From contig OX638318.1 of the NCBI GenBank assembly GCA_951812585.1, positions 2,478,380 to 2,542,379 on the forward strand: a DNA stretch of 64,000 nucleotides, given 5' to 3'. The position numbers were made by a program, and so were the translations under genes. A model generated the notes under the pieces. It ran no database searches. It saw only the letters and a list, made by a program, of their open reading frames with translations, and was not told the origin of the DNA. The stretch is from Rhodothermales bacterium. GTDB taxonomy: Bacteria; Bacteroidota; Rhodothermia; Rhodothermales; Bin80. Shown piece by piece: positions 36,473 through 45,762 of the stretch (the stretch's first letter is position 1; every line of letters begins with the position of its first letter).

Positions 36473-39400
36473 TCAGTCAAGCAGATAGTTGATGCCGATA
36501 GAGAAGATGCGAGCCCGCGAGTAGTAGATGTAGTTGTACTCCTGGCCTTTGTAAGTCTGAATCTGGCGAGTGTCAGAGCCCAGCAGATTGGTTGCAGTGA
36601 GTTTGAGTCGAAGATTGCCTGAAAGGTTTTGCGACAGTGTTGCGGTGAGGTCGCCGCGCGCCTTTTCAAATACATCCGGCGTTGCGCCCTGCGTCACCGC
36701 AAGGAGGCGGTCCCCAAAGACGGTGTAGAAGATGCTGACGGTCGTGCCCGTGTCGTAGTTCTCGTATCCGGCGCTCAGGTTGAGCAGAAAGGGCGACTGC
36801 CCTTCCAGTGAACGCGTAGTCGAAGCCTCCGCGTCGGAGGCACGGATGATGACCAGCTCGTCTTCGGGAATATCCACCGTAGACTGCACCAGCGAAAAGT
36901 TGCCGCCTACCGAGATGTGCTTCAAAACGGGAGTCTGCAGCCAGCTGTCGAGTCGCTTGCGCGCCTCAAACTCTGCGCCGTACACGCGGGCATGATCCAC
37001 ATTCTGGAAGGACACGAAGCGCCCTTCGCCCACATTCCGCAGCACACGTTCGATAGGTTGGTCGAAAGCCTTGTAGAATGCGCTGGCCGCGACGATTTCG
37101 CCGGGCCGTACAAACCACTCCCAGCGCAGATCAAGGTTGGTGATGAGCGTCCTGTTGAGCTGTGGATTGCCTTCTTGGATATCGCCGCCGACGAAGTTGA
37201 AGCTCTGGAACGGTGCCAACTCACGGTATGTTGGCCGGGCCAGCGTACGGGTGGCCGCCGCGCGCAGATTCATGTTGTCCGACAAGGAAACGATAAGGTT
37301 GAGCGACGGCAAAAGATCGGTCTGATCCAGTGTGCCGAGCCGCTGGTCGTCCGGCAGGCTTTCGTCAAAGCTCTCAGTGATGATTTCTGTGTCCTCCACG
37401 CGCACGCCGCCCACTACCTTGAAGGTTGTGTTCAAGGGAAGCTCCAGCATCAGATAGCCGGCCCTGACGCTGCGCGTAGCGTCGTAATTGGCCCGTGCAG
37501 GAGAATTTTCGGCGATGTACAGCCCGGCATTGAAGGCTGTGATTGCGCCTACTTCGATGGTGTCCTGGACGCCTAGGTTGTCAGGGTCGAAGTAGCCGTC
37601 TACGTCGCCTTCAAAGTCTCTGAAGTCGATCTCGCGGCCTTCCACATATTCGAAGCGGCGCTGGCGGAAGTCTCGCTTGGAGTTGTCCAGTGCGCCGCCC
37701 AGCTTGAGTTTGGCGCGCAATCCGTTCCACTGGCGGAAGGGAATGGAAAAGTCCAGGATGGCCCCGCGGGTGTGCTCGTTCAGGTCGCGGAAATACCGCT
37801 GCGGCGGCGGCGCATTGCCTCCCCCCAGCGTATAGGTGGTATCCAGCGTGCCGCCGGTAGTCTGAATGTTCTGCACGGACGAGAAAAAGCGCAAATCCGG
37901 CTCCGACTGCCCGTTGCGCGCAGCAGAGAGCTTCCACTCGATCTGGAACGGCTTAAGCCAGTGATCTCCGCGCAGCTGCAAGCTACCCAGGGCCCGCTCT
38001 TCGTAATCAAGCGAGCGCGTAATGAAAGTGGCCGCGCTGTTTTGATCGCGGAAGCCGCCAAGGAAGACCGCCTCGCTGGTGCCGCTCTGCGTGCGAAGGA
38101 ACGACAGGGCGATCTCGTGATTGCTGCCGGGCTGATAGGCCAGCGAGCCCAAAGCGCCCCAGTTGACCTGGTCCGTGCCGCGCGTGTTGGCAAAGGACGG
38201 GGCTTCCAGCGAGTCAGCCCGAGTGATCTGTCCGAGGTCTGGATCCGGGCCGAAGTATGTGTTGGATGTCAGGTTGTCCACGCCGGATACATCACCGCCT
38301 GTAAGCTGCCACTGGCTATAGATACCGTCGTCATAGTAGCTGTAGCTGCGTCCGTACGTAAGGCTTCCCGTGACGCCTAATGGGTTGCCGAAGAGTTGTG
38401 CTCGCGTGCCGATGGCGCTGGAAAAACTGTAATTCAGTGGCACGGTTGTGTGGCTGGGCGTCATCACGCTGTTGAACGCCCCTGCAAACACATTCAGCGA
38501 GTCCGCACGGGCGGTCCGGTCTTCGTTCGTTACGCCGGGCCGCAGGTCCCGCAAGTCGCGCTCCGTAGGCAGGTCGTCTTCAGGGTCCTTGTCCGCCAGG
38601 ATATCCGGCAGATCGCGCATGCCATCATCGCGTCCAAGCCAATCGGTGCTGCTGCCCTGGTAGGACAAAAAAGCGTCGTTGCCGCTGGCCAGATCGTCAT
38701 AGCCCATCGTTGCCGACAGCTGCAACGTAAAGCGGTCAGGGAAAGTCTTGGTGCTTATATCCACCAGGCCGCCGCTGAAGTCGCCGGGCTTGTCGGGCGT
38801 GAAGGTCTTCAGGGTGACGATGTTGTCCAAAAGCGCCGCAGGGAAGAGATCCAGCTGAACGGCTTTCTTGTCGGGATCAGCGCTCGGCAAGGTGGAGCCG
38901 TTTAGCGTGGTGTTGGCATAGCGATCTCCTAGCCCGCGTATGTACACGTAGCGCCCGCCGACCACGGATGCCCCGGTAACCTTGGTCATGGCAGCGGCTG
39001 CATCGCCTGAACCGGAGCGGCCGATTGCCTCGGCGCTGATCGCGTCACTTACGGCGACTGCCTTGGTACGTTCGCGCAAGAGGCTGGCTTCGGTGTTGCG
39101 CAGCGCCGCGGCCTCCACCACCACTTCTTCCACAGCAACGGCTTCAGGGTAAAGTGTGATGTCTATTTGCGTGGTGGCACCAGGCTCCACTTGTGCATTC
39201 TGCACGACAACGGTGTTGTAGCCGATGTAGCTGTATTCCAGCTGGTATGTGCCGGCTGCAACGCGAATCTTGTAGCGTCCGTTGAGGTTTGTGGCGCTGC
39301 CGATCAGCGTGCCTTCAATGCGGACCGCGGCCCCGATCAGCGTTTCCCCGCTTTCGCCATCAACCAGCACGCCCGCAATTGTGCCGACTTCGGTGGATGA

Positions 39401-39496
39401 CACGGTATCTTGTCCAAGTGCTGCGTAGTGCAGCAATAGCGTGCTCAAGGTCACGCAGACCAGCCCGGAAAGGCGCAGCCTAAAAGATATTGGCAT
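36473..39496 (-). CDS. TonB-dependent outer-membrane receptor with carboxypeptidase-regulatory-like domain
   Basis: 1007 residues. A signal peptide (LVCVTLSTLLLHYAALGQ) is followed by a CarboxypepD_reg-like domain (about 37-120, GTIAGVLVDGESGETLIGAAV), a plug domain (about 145-245, with VYIRGLGDRYANTTLNGSTLPSAD by parts) and a beta-barrel ending in RIFSIGINYLLD with a terminal hydrophobic girdle. There is no SusD partner, so it is not a glycan SusCD pair. It is divergent from ppk1 and followed by the beta-helix cargo protein and the Na/Pi symporter. The ligand is unknown; a phosphorus compound is suggested only by context. Confidence 0.92.
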   Translation of the reverse strand: MPISFRLRLSGLVCVTLSTLLLHYAALGQDTVSSTEVGTIAGVLVDGESGETLIGAAVRIEGTLIGSATNLNGRYKIRVAAGTYQLEYSYIGYNTVVVQNAQVEPGATTQIDITLYPEAVAVEEVVVEAAALRNTEASLLRERTKAVAVSDAISAEAIGRSGSGDAAAAMTKVTGASVVGGRYVYIRGLGDRYANTTLNGSTLPSADPDKKAVQLDLFPAALLDNIVTLKTFTPDKPGDFSGGLVDISTKTFPDRFTLQLSATMGYDDLASGNDAFLSYQGSSTDWLGRDDGMRDLPDILADKDPEDDLPTERDLRDLRPGVTNEDRTARADSLNVFAGAFNSVMTPSHTTVPLNYSFSSAIGTRAQLFGNPLGVTGSLTYGRSYSYYDDGIYSQWQLTGGDVSGVDNLTSNTYFGPDPDLGQITRADSLEAPSFANTRGTDQVNWGALGSLAYQPGSNHEIALSFLRTQSGTSEAVFLGGFRDQNSAATFITRSLDYEERALGSLQLRGDHWLKPFQIEWKLSAARNGQSEPDLRFFSSVQNIQTTGGTLDTTYTLGGGNAPPPQRYFRDLNEHTRGAILDFSIPFRQWNGLRAKLKLGGALDNSKRDFRQRRFEYVEGREIDFRDFEGDVDGYFDPDNLGVQDTIEVGAITAFNAGLYIAENSPARANYDATRSVRAGYLMLELPLNTTFKVVGGVRVEDTEIITESFDESLPDDQRLGTLDQTDLLPSLNLIVSLSDNMNLRAAATRTLARPTYRELAPFQSFNFVGGDIQEGNPQLNRTLITNLDLRWEWFVRPGEIVAASAFYKAFDQPIERVLRNVGEGRFVSFQNVDHARVYGAEFEARKRLDSWLQTPVLKHISVGGNFSLVQSTVDIPEDELVIIRASDAEASTTRSLEGQSPFLLNLSAGYENYDTGTTVSIFYTVFGDRLLAVTQGATPDVFEKARGDLTATLSQNLSGNLRLKLTATNLLGSDTRQIQTYKGQEYNYIYYSRARIFSIGINYLLD

Positions 39497-39762
39497 TGGT
39501 TAGGATTAGCGTTGCACTCGCCACAAAATTACGGCTACATCGCACGCGACTGGCTGAGCGCATGTTACTGAACGGTTATTAATTTGATGAAGGATTCAAA
39601 TAGTGTTAAGATTGCTTTACATTCGATGGGTGCGTGGGTGCACTCGGGCCTTCGTGCTGAGTCTTTCGTACGAGTTGCCAAATCCGGGCCGAGTTGCCCA
39701 CGCTGGGGTATGTGACTGTGCGTGGAACCTAATCCGTGGCATTTCGTTAACAGACGCACAGG
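39497..39762. promoter_or_regulatory. Divergent regulatory region between TonB receptor and ppk1
   Basis: 266 nt separating the TonB receptor and ppk1, with an AT-rich core at about 39560-39625. Two heptamers, TGTTACT (39563-39569) and GGTTATT (39574-39580), are phased 11 nt apart, the spacing of PhoB half-sites, although they do not match the enterobacterial consensus closely. The assignment as a Pho-type operator is speculative. Confidence 0.35.
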
Positions 39763-41997
39763 ATGGCCTCCCAGGGTTTCGTTCAGCCGATGTCCAGCGT
39801 GCAAGTCCCAGCCATTGATGTTCAGCCTGTGGTATCCGCCAACGGAGCGGTTGCCGCACAGGATTCGGTGCAGAACCTGGACGATACCAGTCTTTATTTC
39901 AACCGGGAGCTCAGCTTGCTGGATTTTCAGTACCGCGTGCTGGAAGAAGCCCAGGACAAGCGCAATCCACTACTGGAGCGGCTCAAGTTTCTATCTATTG
40001 TTGCTTCCAACCTGGACGAGTTCTGCATGGTGCGGGTGGGCGGTCTGAAGAAGCAGATTGCTGGGGGCGTGACCGATCCCGCGCCGGACGGGATGACACC
40101 CTCAGAGCAACTGGTTGCCGTACGGGACGGTGTCCACCGCCTGATGGAGCGGGCCCATGCATATCTGCAAGAAACGCTGGTGCCGGACTTGGCGCGCGAG
40201 GGTGTATTCATCGTCAATTATGAGGAGCTCTCTGCGTCAGCGAAGGCGAAGGCGGCGCGGGTGTTCGAGTTGTCCATCTTTCCGGTGCTGACGCCGCTGG
40301 CATTTGATTCTGCGCACCCATTTCCGCATATCTCCAACCTTAGTCTGAACTTGGCCGTCCTTATTGAGGATGATCACGGCAACGAGCGGTTTGCGCGCGT
40401 CAAGGTGCCGGGAACGATCAGCCGGCTGCTGCCGGTTTCGCGGCGCACCGGGGTCACCTCAGGGAATGGAAAGCGGCGCACCGAGGAAACCTATGTATGG
40501 GTCGAGCAGGTTATTGCAGCCAACCTGCAGGCGCTCTTCCCAGGGATGCGCGTAGTGGAGGCCCATCCATTCAGGCTTACGCGCAACGCCGACATGGTCA
40601 TTCAGGAGTTGGAAGCGGACGACCTGTTGGAGACGATGGAAGAAGGCGTTCGGCAGCGGCGCATGGGATCTGTGCTGCGCCTGACGGTCAACAGTGACAT
40701 GCCCAGGCGTATTCGGAGCATTCTGTTGGACAACCTGGAAGCGGATCAGAGCGACTGTTACGTTGTGAACGGTTCACTCGGGTTAAGCAGCCTGATGGGT
40801 GTGCACGAATCCTCCGAACGATTCGACCTGAAGGATACGCCCTTTGTGCCTTTTACCGGGCACCGGCTAAAGGCGGAAACCCGGGATGGCGATGTCTTTT
40901 CCGCCATTCGGATGCAGAACCACATGGTGCATCATCCCTACGACAGCTTTTCTCCGGTCGTAGACTTCTTGCAGTCGGCCGCGGAAGATCCCGCCGTCTT
41001 GGCCATCAAGATGACGTTGTACCGCGTCGGCTCGAACTCGCCGGTGGTGAAGGCGCTGTTGAGGGCGCGCGAGAATGGCAAACAAGTCGCGGTTTTGGTG
41101 GAGCTGAAGGCCCGCTTTGACGAGGAGAGCAACATCAGCTGGGCGAAAGTTCTAGAGCGCGAGGGTGTGCATGTCATCTACGGCCTTATTGGACTGAAGA
41201 CGCACTCCAAGATCGCTCTGGTGATACGCAAGGAGCGGGACCAAATTCAGCGGTACCTGCACCTGTCCACGGGCAATTACAATGCTGTCACAGCCCACAT
41301 CTACGAGGATATCGGCTTCTTCACCTGCGATGAGGTGATCGGCGTGGATGCCACGGACCTCTTCAATTTTCTCACGGGGTATTCCGAGAAGCGGGACTAT
41401 AGCAAGCTCCTGGTAGCGCCGATAAACCTGCGCGCTCGGTTTGAGGAGCTAATTACGCGCGAGATCCAGCACCAGCGCGAGGGCCGCAAGGGGCATATGA
41501 TCCTGAAGACCAATGCCTTGGTCGACAAGCCGATGATCAAGCGGCTGTACGAAGCCTCTCAGGCAGGCGTCCGTATCGATCTTATTGTGCGCGGCATTTG
41601 CTGTTTGCGGCCGGGCATTCCCGGCATTAGCGACAACATTACGGTCACCAGCATCGTCGGGCGATTCCTGGAGCACAGCAGGATCTACTATTTCAACAAT
41701 GGCGGCAGCGAGGAGATTTACCTGGGCAGTGCGGATCTTATGCCGCGCAACCTCAATCGCCGCATTGAACTTCTCTTTCCTATCGCCGACAAGGATATCA
41801 TCCGCTACTTGCGCGACCAGGTTTTACGAACGTACCTGATTGACAACGTCAAGGCGCGCAGGATGCAGTCCGATGGTTCCTACCGTCGCATCAAGGCCGC
41901 GGCCGGAGAGGAACAGGTATGTGCGCAAGAGCATCTTTTGGAGCTGCGGGCGGCGTGGACCGAGGCCGAAAAGGAGCACCCATGGGAGCTGTTCTAG
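39763..41997 (+). CDS. ppk1: Polyphosphate kinase 1
   Basis: 744 residues, four-domain PPK1. YFNRELSLLDFQYRVLEEA begins the N-domain, and the catalytic histidine lies in GLKTHSKIALV (His481). The C2 domain carries NNGGSEEIYLGSADLMPRNLNRRIELLFP. The enzyme autophosphorylates and extends polyphosphate from ATP. The start may be ATG 39763 or ATG 39790. It is divergent from the TonB receptor; ppk2 lies about 1 kb further on. Confidence 0.96.
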   Translation: MASQGFVQPMSSVQVPAIDVQPVVSANGAVAAQDSVQNLDDTSLYFNRELSLLDFQYRVLEEAQDKRNPLLERLKFLSIVASNLDEFCMVRVGGLKKQIAGGVTDPAPDGMTPSEQLVAVRDGVHRLMERAHAYLQETLVPDLAREGVFIVNYEELSASAKAKAARVFELSIFPVLTPLAFDSAHPFPHISNLSLNLAVLIEDDHGNERFARVKVPGTISRLLPVSRRTGVTSGNGKRRTEETYVWVEQVIAANLQALFPGMRVVEAHPFRLTRNADMVIQELEADDLLETMEEGVRQRRMGSVLRLTVNSDMPRRIRSILLDNLEADQSDCYVVNGSLGLSSLMGVHESSERFDLKDTPFVPFTGHRLKAETRDGDVFSAIRMQNHMVHHPYDSFSPVVDFLQSAAEDPAVLAIKMTLYRVGSNSPVVKALLRARENGKQVAVLVELKARFDEESNISWAKVLEREGVHVIYGLIGLKTHSKIALVIRKERDQIQRYLHLSTGNYNAVTAHIYEDIGFFTCDEVIGVDATDLFNFLTGYSEKRDYSKLLVAPINLRARFEELITREIQHQREGRKGHMILKTNALVDKPMIKRLYEASQAGVRIDLIVRGICCLRPGIPGISDNITVTSIVGRFLEHSRIYYFNNGGSEEIYLGSADLMPRNLNRRIELLFPIADKDIIRYLRDQVLRTYLIDNVKARRMQSDGSYRRIKAAAGEEQVCAQEHLLELRAAWTEAEKEHPWELF

Positions 41998-42131
41998 AGT
42001 GTCCGCTCTAGAGTGGCCGCCGCTGCGCTTTCATGCTGATGCTGAGCGCAGCCCTGTCCAAGTTTCTTGAGGAGTATCGCAGAATGTACGGTCACAGCTG
42101 CGACCAGCGTGTTCCCGTCATGTGGGCGGTT

Positions 42132-42221
42132 GGGTTCGCACCCGGACGCACGGGCACGCCTGAGCCGCCCCGCCGCGTCGTAGTAGCAGCGAGGGTTCGT
42201 ACCCGGACGCATGGGTGCGCC
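42132..42221. repeat. Two imperfect 29-nt direct repeats in a convergent spacer
   Basis: Copies at 42132-42160 and 42193-42221 both begin GGGTTCG(C/T)ACCCGGACGCA and differ at about four positions. Each can fold a small GGGT/ACCC hairpin. They lie between the 3' ends of ppk1 and pdxH, so they could act as terminators or be a remnant element. Confidence 0.5.
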
Positions 42222-42248
42222 CACAACCCGCAGTGGCGTGGGGGCCGC

Positions 42249-42902
42249 CTACGGATATAAGCGATGCGTCTGCCAGGAATCGGCAGTGCGCTCAAAAACC
42301 AGGCGGTCGTGCAGGCGGTTGGCTTGGCCCTGCCAGAACTCAATGCGCGCAGGCGCGACGCGCCAGCCGCCCCAAAACGGGGGAACCGGCACCAGCTGCC
42401 CCGCAAAGCGCTGCGAAATCCGCCGAACGCGCGCTTCCAGGGCCGGTTTGTCCGCCAGCACGGTGCTCTGCCTGCTCGCCCAGGCCCCGATCTGGCTGTT
42501 GCGGGGCCGCGTAGCAAAGTACACTGCAGATTCTTCGGCGCTCAGCCTGCGGGCCGACCCTTCGATGCGCACCTGCCGCTCCAGCGGCATCCAGTGCAGC
42601 ACAAGCGCGGCGCGCGGGTTGTCTTCCAGCTCTTTTGACTTGCGGCTGCCAAAGTTGGTGAAAAACACAAAGCCGCGCGGATCAAACTGCTTCAGCAGCA
42701 CCATCCGAGCCGAGGGGTGTCCCCTTGATGTACTGGTGGCCAGCATCATCGCTTCAGGCATGTCGATGCCTGCCTCTTCAGCTTGGCGAAACCATGCCCC
42801 AAAAAGCGCGATAGGATCGCACTGCGCTGTGCCCGGAGGCAAGCTCTTCGCAGCTTTACCTGCGTCTACGCGTAGCGTACGATCAGAATTGATCAGGGTC
42901 AT
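42249..42902 (-). CDS. pdxH: Pyridoxamine 5'-phosphate oxidase
   Basis: 217 residues from ATG 42902 (MTLINSDRT); the frame is open to 42962. FMN-dependent oxidase yielding pyridoxal 5'-phosphate. Family blocks seen are MMLATSTSRGHPSARMVLLK, FFTNFGSRKSKEL, FWGGWRVAPARIEFWQGQ and the last residues HRLYP. It interrupts the polyphosphate gene pair. Confidence 0.95.
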   Translation of the reverse strand: MTLINSDRTLRVDAGKAAKSLPPGTAQCDPIALFGAWFRQAEEAGIDMPEAMMLATSTSRGHPSARMVLLKQFDPRGFVFFTNFGSRKSKELEDNPRAALVLHWMPLERQVRIEGSARRLSAEESAVYFATRPRNSQIGAWASRQSTVLADKPALEARVRRISQRFAGQLVPVPPFWGGWRVAPARIEFWQGQANRLHDRLVFERTADSWQTHRLYP

Positions 42903-43007
42903 CAGAGCTTTGCGGCGCTGAACACACAATCTGGGCCAAATGGTATCGCAGTCCAACCACATCCGTGCGGATGTGGTTCATACCGTGCCTGGCGGATCCC
43001 AGGATTG

Positions 43008-43835
43008 CTAGAAGTACTCAGGGACAAAATGCTGCGTATCCATGGGCGGTCGCACATAGCCTGCGTCCTCCTGCAATGGCGGCAGGCTGATCGGGGGCGG
43101 CTTGACCTCTTCAATCGGTATCTGACTCAGGAGGTGGTATATGCAATTGAGGCGCGCCCGCTTCTTGTTGTCGGCATTGACAATAAACCAGGGTGATTCC
43201 GGCGTGTCCGTGTAGAGCATCATCTGGTCCTTGGCCTGAGAGTAGTCGCGCCACCGGCCCCGCGCGTGCAGATCCATCGGGCTGATCTTCCAGCGGCGAG
43301 TGGGGTCGTCAATGCGCCGCTGTAACCGACGCTCCTGCTCTTCTGCACTCACCGAGAACCAGTACTTGATCAGCTTGATTCCAGAGCCGATCAGCATGCG
43401 CTCGAAAGAAGGACATGTCCGCAAGAATTCCATGTACTCGAACGGCGTACAGAAGCCCATGACTCGCTCAACGCCCGCACGGTTGTACCAGCTGCGATCA
43501 AACAGCACCATTTCACCGGCTGCGGGCAAATGTTGCACATAGCGCTGGAAGTACCACTGCGTCCTCTGCCGATCATCGGGCTTGTCCAAAGCCACCACCC
43601 GGCAAACCCGTGGATTCAGCGGCTGCGTGATACGCTTGATTGTACCGCCCTTGCCAGCTGCATCGCGGCCCTCAAAAAGCACGCACACCTTGAGTCCCTC
43701 GGTGCGGACATAGCGCTGGAGCATAACCAGTCGAAGGGAAAGCAGCGACAACTCTCGCCTGTAGCGCTTCTTCGAGAGCCTGGGAGCCGCGGACCCGGTA
43801 TCTTCCGGGGGCGGGACGGTCGTGTGATCATCCAT
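43008..43835 (-). CDS. ppk2: Polyphosphate kinase 2 family protein
   Basis: 275 residues, single PPK2 domain (class I-like length). Walker A FEGRDAAGKGGT (54-65), Walker B/lid FDRSWYNRAGVE (112-123) and the later RWKISPMDLHARGRWRDYSQAKD are typical. PPK2 enzymes phosphorylate nucleoside diphosphates or monophosphates with polyphosphate. It lies 105 nt upstream of the pdxH start on the same strand and close to ppk1, so the cell can both make and spend polyphosphate. Confidence 0.94.
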   Translation of the reverse strand: MDDHTTVPPPEDTGSAAPRLSKKRYRRELSLLSLRLVMLQRYVRTEGLKVCVLFEGRDAAGKGGTIKRITQPLNPRVCRVVALDKPDDRQRTQWYFQRYVQHLPAAGEMVLFDRSWYNRAGVERVMGFCTPFEYMEFLRTCPSFERMLIGSGIKLIKYWFSVSAEEQERRLQRRIDDPTRRWKISPMDLHARGRWRDYSQAKDQMMLYTDTPESPWFIVNADNKKRARLNCIYHLLSQIPIEEVKPPPISLPPLQEDAGYVRPPMDTQHFVPEYF

Positions 43836-43942
43836 GTTGTCTAAGGGTTTGTGAACTTCCCCTTGGCTGCGCGCACGGGTGGAACACGAGCCTTGCTATC
43901 TTGTGAGACTGCAACTTATTGCGCAGCACCGAACAAGGTCCC

Positions 43943-45250
43943 ATGAGCCAAAAGGAAAATAAGAACCGCGGTCGAACTTTCGGCTTTGACACCCGCATGC
44001 TGCATGCGGGTCATATACCGGACGCCACCACAGGTGCGCGGGCCGTACCGATCTATCAGACGACATCGTACGTCTTCGACAGCGCCGATTATGCCGCGCA
44101 GCTCTTTGATCTGAAGCAGTACGGCAACATATACACGCGCATAAACAATCCAACGACAGCGGTTTTTGAAGAGCGGATGGCGTCGCTGGAAGAGGGCGCA
44201 GGCGGCGTCGCGACCGCGAGCGGCATGGCGGCGCAGCTCACCACCATGATGACGCTCTTGGAGCCGGGCGACGAAGTGGTGGCTTCGCAGCACCTTTACG
44301 GAGGCACGATGACGCAGTTTGTGCATACGTTTCGCAAACTGGGGGTCACCGCCCGATTCGTGGATCCGAACGACTTCGACGCCTGGGAAGCAGCGATCAC
44401 GCCGCAAACGAAAGCCCTTTACGGCGAAACCATCGGAAACCCGCAAGGCAGCGTGCTCGACATCGCGCGGCTGGCGGCACTCGGCAGTGCCCATTACCTG
44501 CCGGTCATCATCGACAACACGTTTGCAACCCCGTATCTGTGCCGGCCCCTGACCCATGGAGCCAACATCGTGGTGCATTCCGCCACGAAGTTCATTGGGG
44601 GACACGGCAATTCCATCGGCGGGGTCATCGTTGAATCTGGTGAATTTGACTACGCCCACTACGGCAGCATAGCCGATCCCTCGCCTTCCTATCACAACCT
44701 GCGGTTCTACGACACTTTTGGACACCATGCCTTCCTGATGAAGGCGCGCGTGGAGACGGTGCGCGACACGGGAGCCTGCCTCTCGCCCTTCAATGCGTTC
44801 CTGATGATCCAGGGCCTCGAAACGCTCTCGATGCGGATGGATCGTCATGTGGAGAATGCCCAGGATGTGGCCTCCTACCTGGAACAGCACCCCAAGGTGG
44901 ACTGGGTCGCCTATCCAGGCCTTGAGAGCAGCCCCTACCATGCACTTGCTGCCAAATACTTGCCCAAAGGCGCAGGCAGCGTATTTTCGTTCGGCCTGCG
45001 CGGCGAAGGCGGCGCAGTGCGTGCCAAGGGGAAGACTTTTATCGAGTCATTGAATCTGTTTTCACATCTTGCCAACGTAGGCGATGCGCGCAGTCTGGTT
45101 ATTCATCCGGCATCGACCACACACCAGCAGCTCTCAGACGCGGAGCTTGTGGCCAGCGGCATTGGTCCGGGCATGATCCGACTGTCTGTTGGACTGGAAA
45201 CGAAAGAGGATTTACTATGGGACCTGGATCAGGCCTTGCATGTGATCTGA
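43943..45250 (+). CDS. metY: O-acetylhomoserine sulfhydrylase (MetY-type PLP enzyme)
   Basis: 435 residues from ATG 43943, with AAGG just upstream. Cys/Met metabolism PLP family: FDTRMLHAG near the start, YTRINNPT, SGMAAQ, DNTFATPYLCRP and the PLP lysine in HSATKFIGGHGNSIGG. The C-terminal HPASTTHQQL and IRLSVGLE blocks are typical of the O-acetylhomoserine branch. It makes homocysteine directly from sulfide. The next gene overlaps its end by 34 nt. Confidence 0.93.
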   Translation: MSQKENKNRGRTFGFDTRMLHAGHIPDATTGARAVPIYQTTSYVFDSADYAAQLFDLKQYGNIYTRINNPTTAVFEERMASLEEGAGGVATASGMAAQLTTMMTLLEPGDEVVASQHLYGGTMTQFVHTFRKLGVTARFVDPNDFDAWEAAITPQTKALYGETIGNPQGSVLDIARLAALGSAHYLPVIIDNTFATPYLCRPLTHGANIVVHSATKFIGGHGNSIGGVIVESGEFDYAHYGSIADPSPSYHNLRFYDTFGHHAFLMKARVETVRDTGACLSPFNAFLMIQGLETLSMRMDRHVENAQDVASYLEQHPKVDWVAYPGLESSPYHALAAKYLPKGAGSVFSFGLRGEGGAVRAKGKTFIESLNLFSHLANVGDARSLVIHPASTTHQQLSDAELVASGIGPGMIRLSVGLETKEDLLWDLDQALHVI

Positions 45251-45762
45251 CCCTGAACTCGGTGCTGACGCCTGAGCTCAAGGCAAAGTACCAGGATCAG
45301 GACACCGTGCGCCGCGTGCTTGGAAGGACGCGCACCATCGCGATGGTGGGGCTGTCTACGCACCGCCAGAAGGCTAGCTTTTTTGTTGCAACGTACTTGG
45401 GCTCGCACGGCTTTCGCGTCATACCCGTGCATCCCAAGGCGAAAGAGATCCTGGGCGAGAAGGCCTATCCCACGCTCCTGGACATCAAGGACCCGGTCGA
45501 TCTGGTCGTGATCTTCCGTCCGGCCCACGAAGCGCCGCGCTACGCACGGCAGGCCGTGGTAATCGGTGCCAAAGCATTCTGGCTGCAGCTACGCATCGTC
45601 AGCGAAGAAGCCGCCCAGATCGCGGAAGCAGGCGGCCTTACGGTTGTGATGGATCGATGCGTTAAGATGGAGCACGGCCGCTATGACGGCACGATGCATT
45701 TCGTTGGGATGAACACCGGGATTCTCACGGCGCGCCGGGCCCGACGCTGGCTCCCTTCCTAG
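45217..45762 (+). CDS. CoA-binding domain protein (YccU-like)
   Basis: 181 residues. A single Rossmann CoA-binding domain with RTIAMVGLSTHRQKASFFVA, GFRVIPVHP, DLVVIFRP and VMDRCVKMEHGR. It overlaps metY by 34 nt in another frame, so the pair is translationally linked. CoA-binding proteins next to O-acetylhomoserine sulfhydrylase recur in several phyla, pointing to a link with sulfur amino acid metabolism or CoA-ester sensing. The biochemical role is unknown. Confidence 0.88.
   Translation: MGPGSGLACDLTLNSVLTPELKAKYQDQDTVRRVLGRTRTIAMVGLSTHRQKASFFVATYLGSHGFRVIPVHPKAKEILGEKAYPTLLDIKDPVDLVVIFRPAHEAPRYARQAVVIGAKAFWLQLRIVSEEAAQIAEAGGLTVVMDRCVKMEHGRYDGTMHFVGMNTGILTARRARRWLPS

Noticed and set aside
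43836-43942. Possible SAM riboswitch or other leader before metY
   Set aside because: Only about 107 nt, and I could not find the conserved core or a terminator stem of a known SAM riboswitch.
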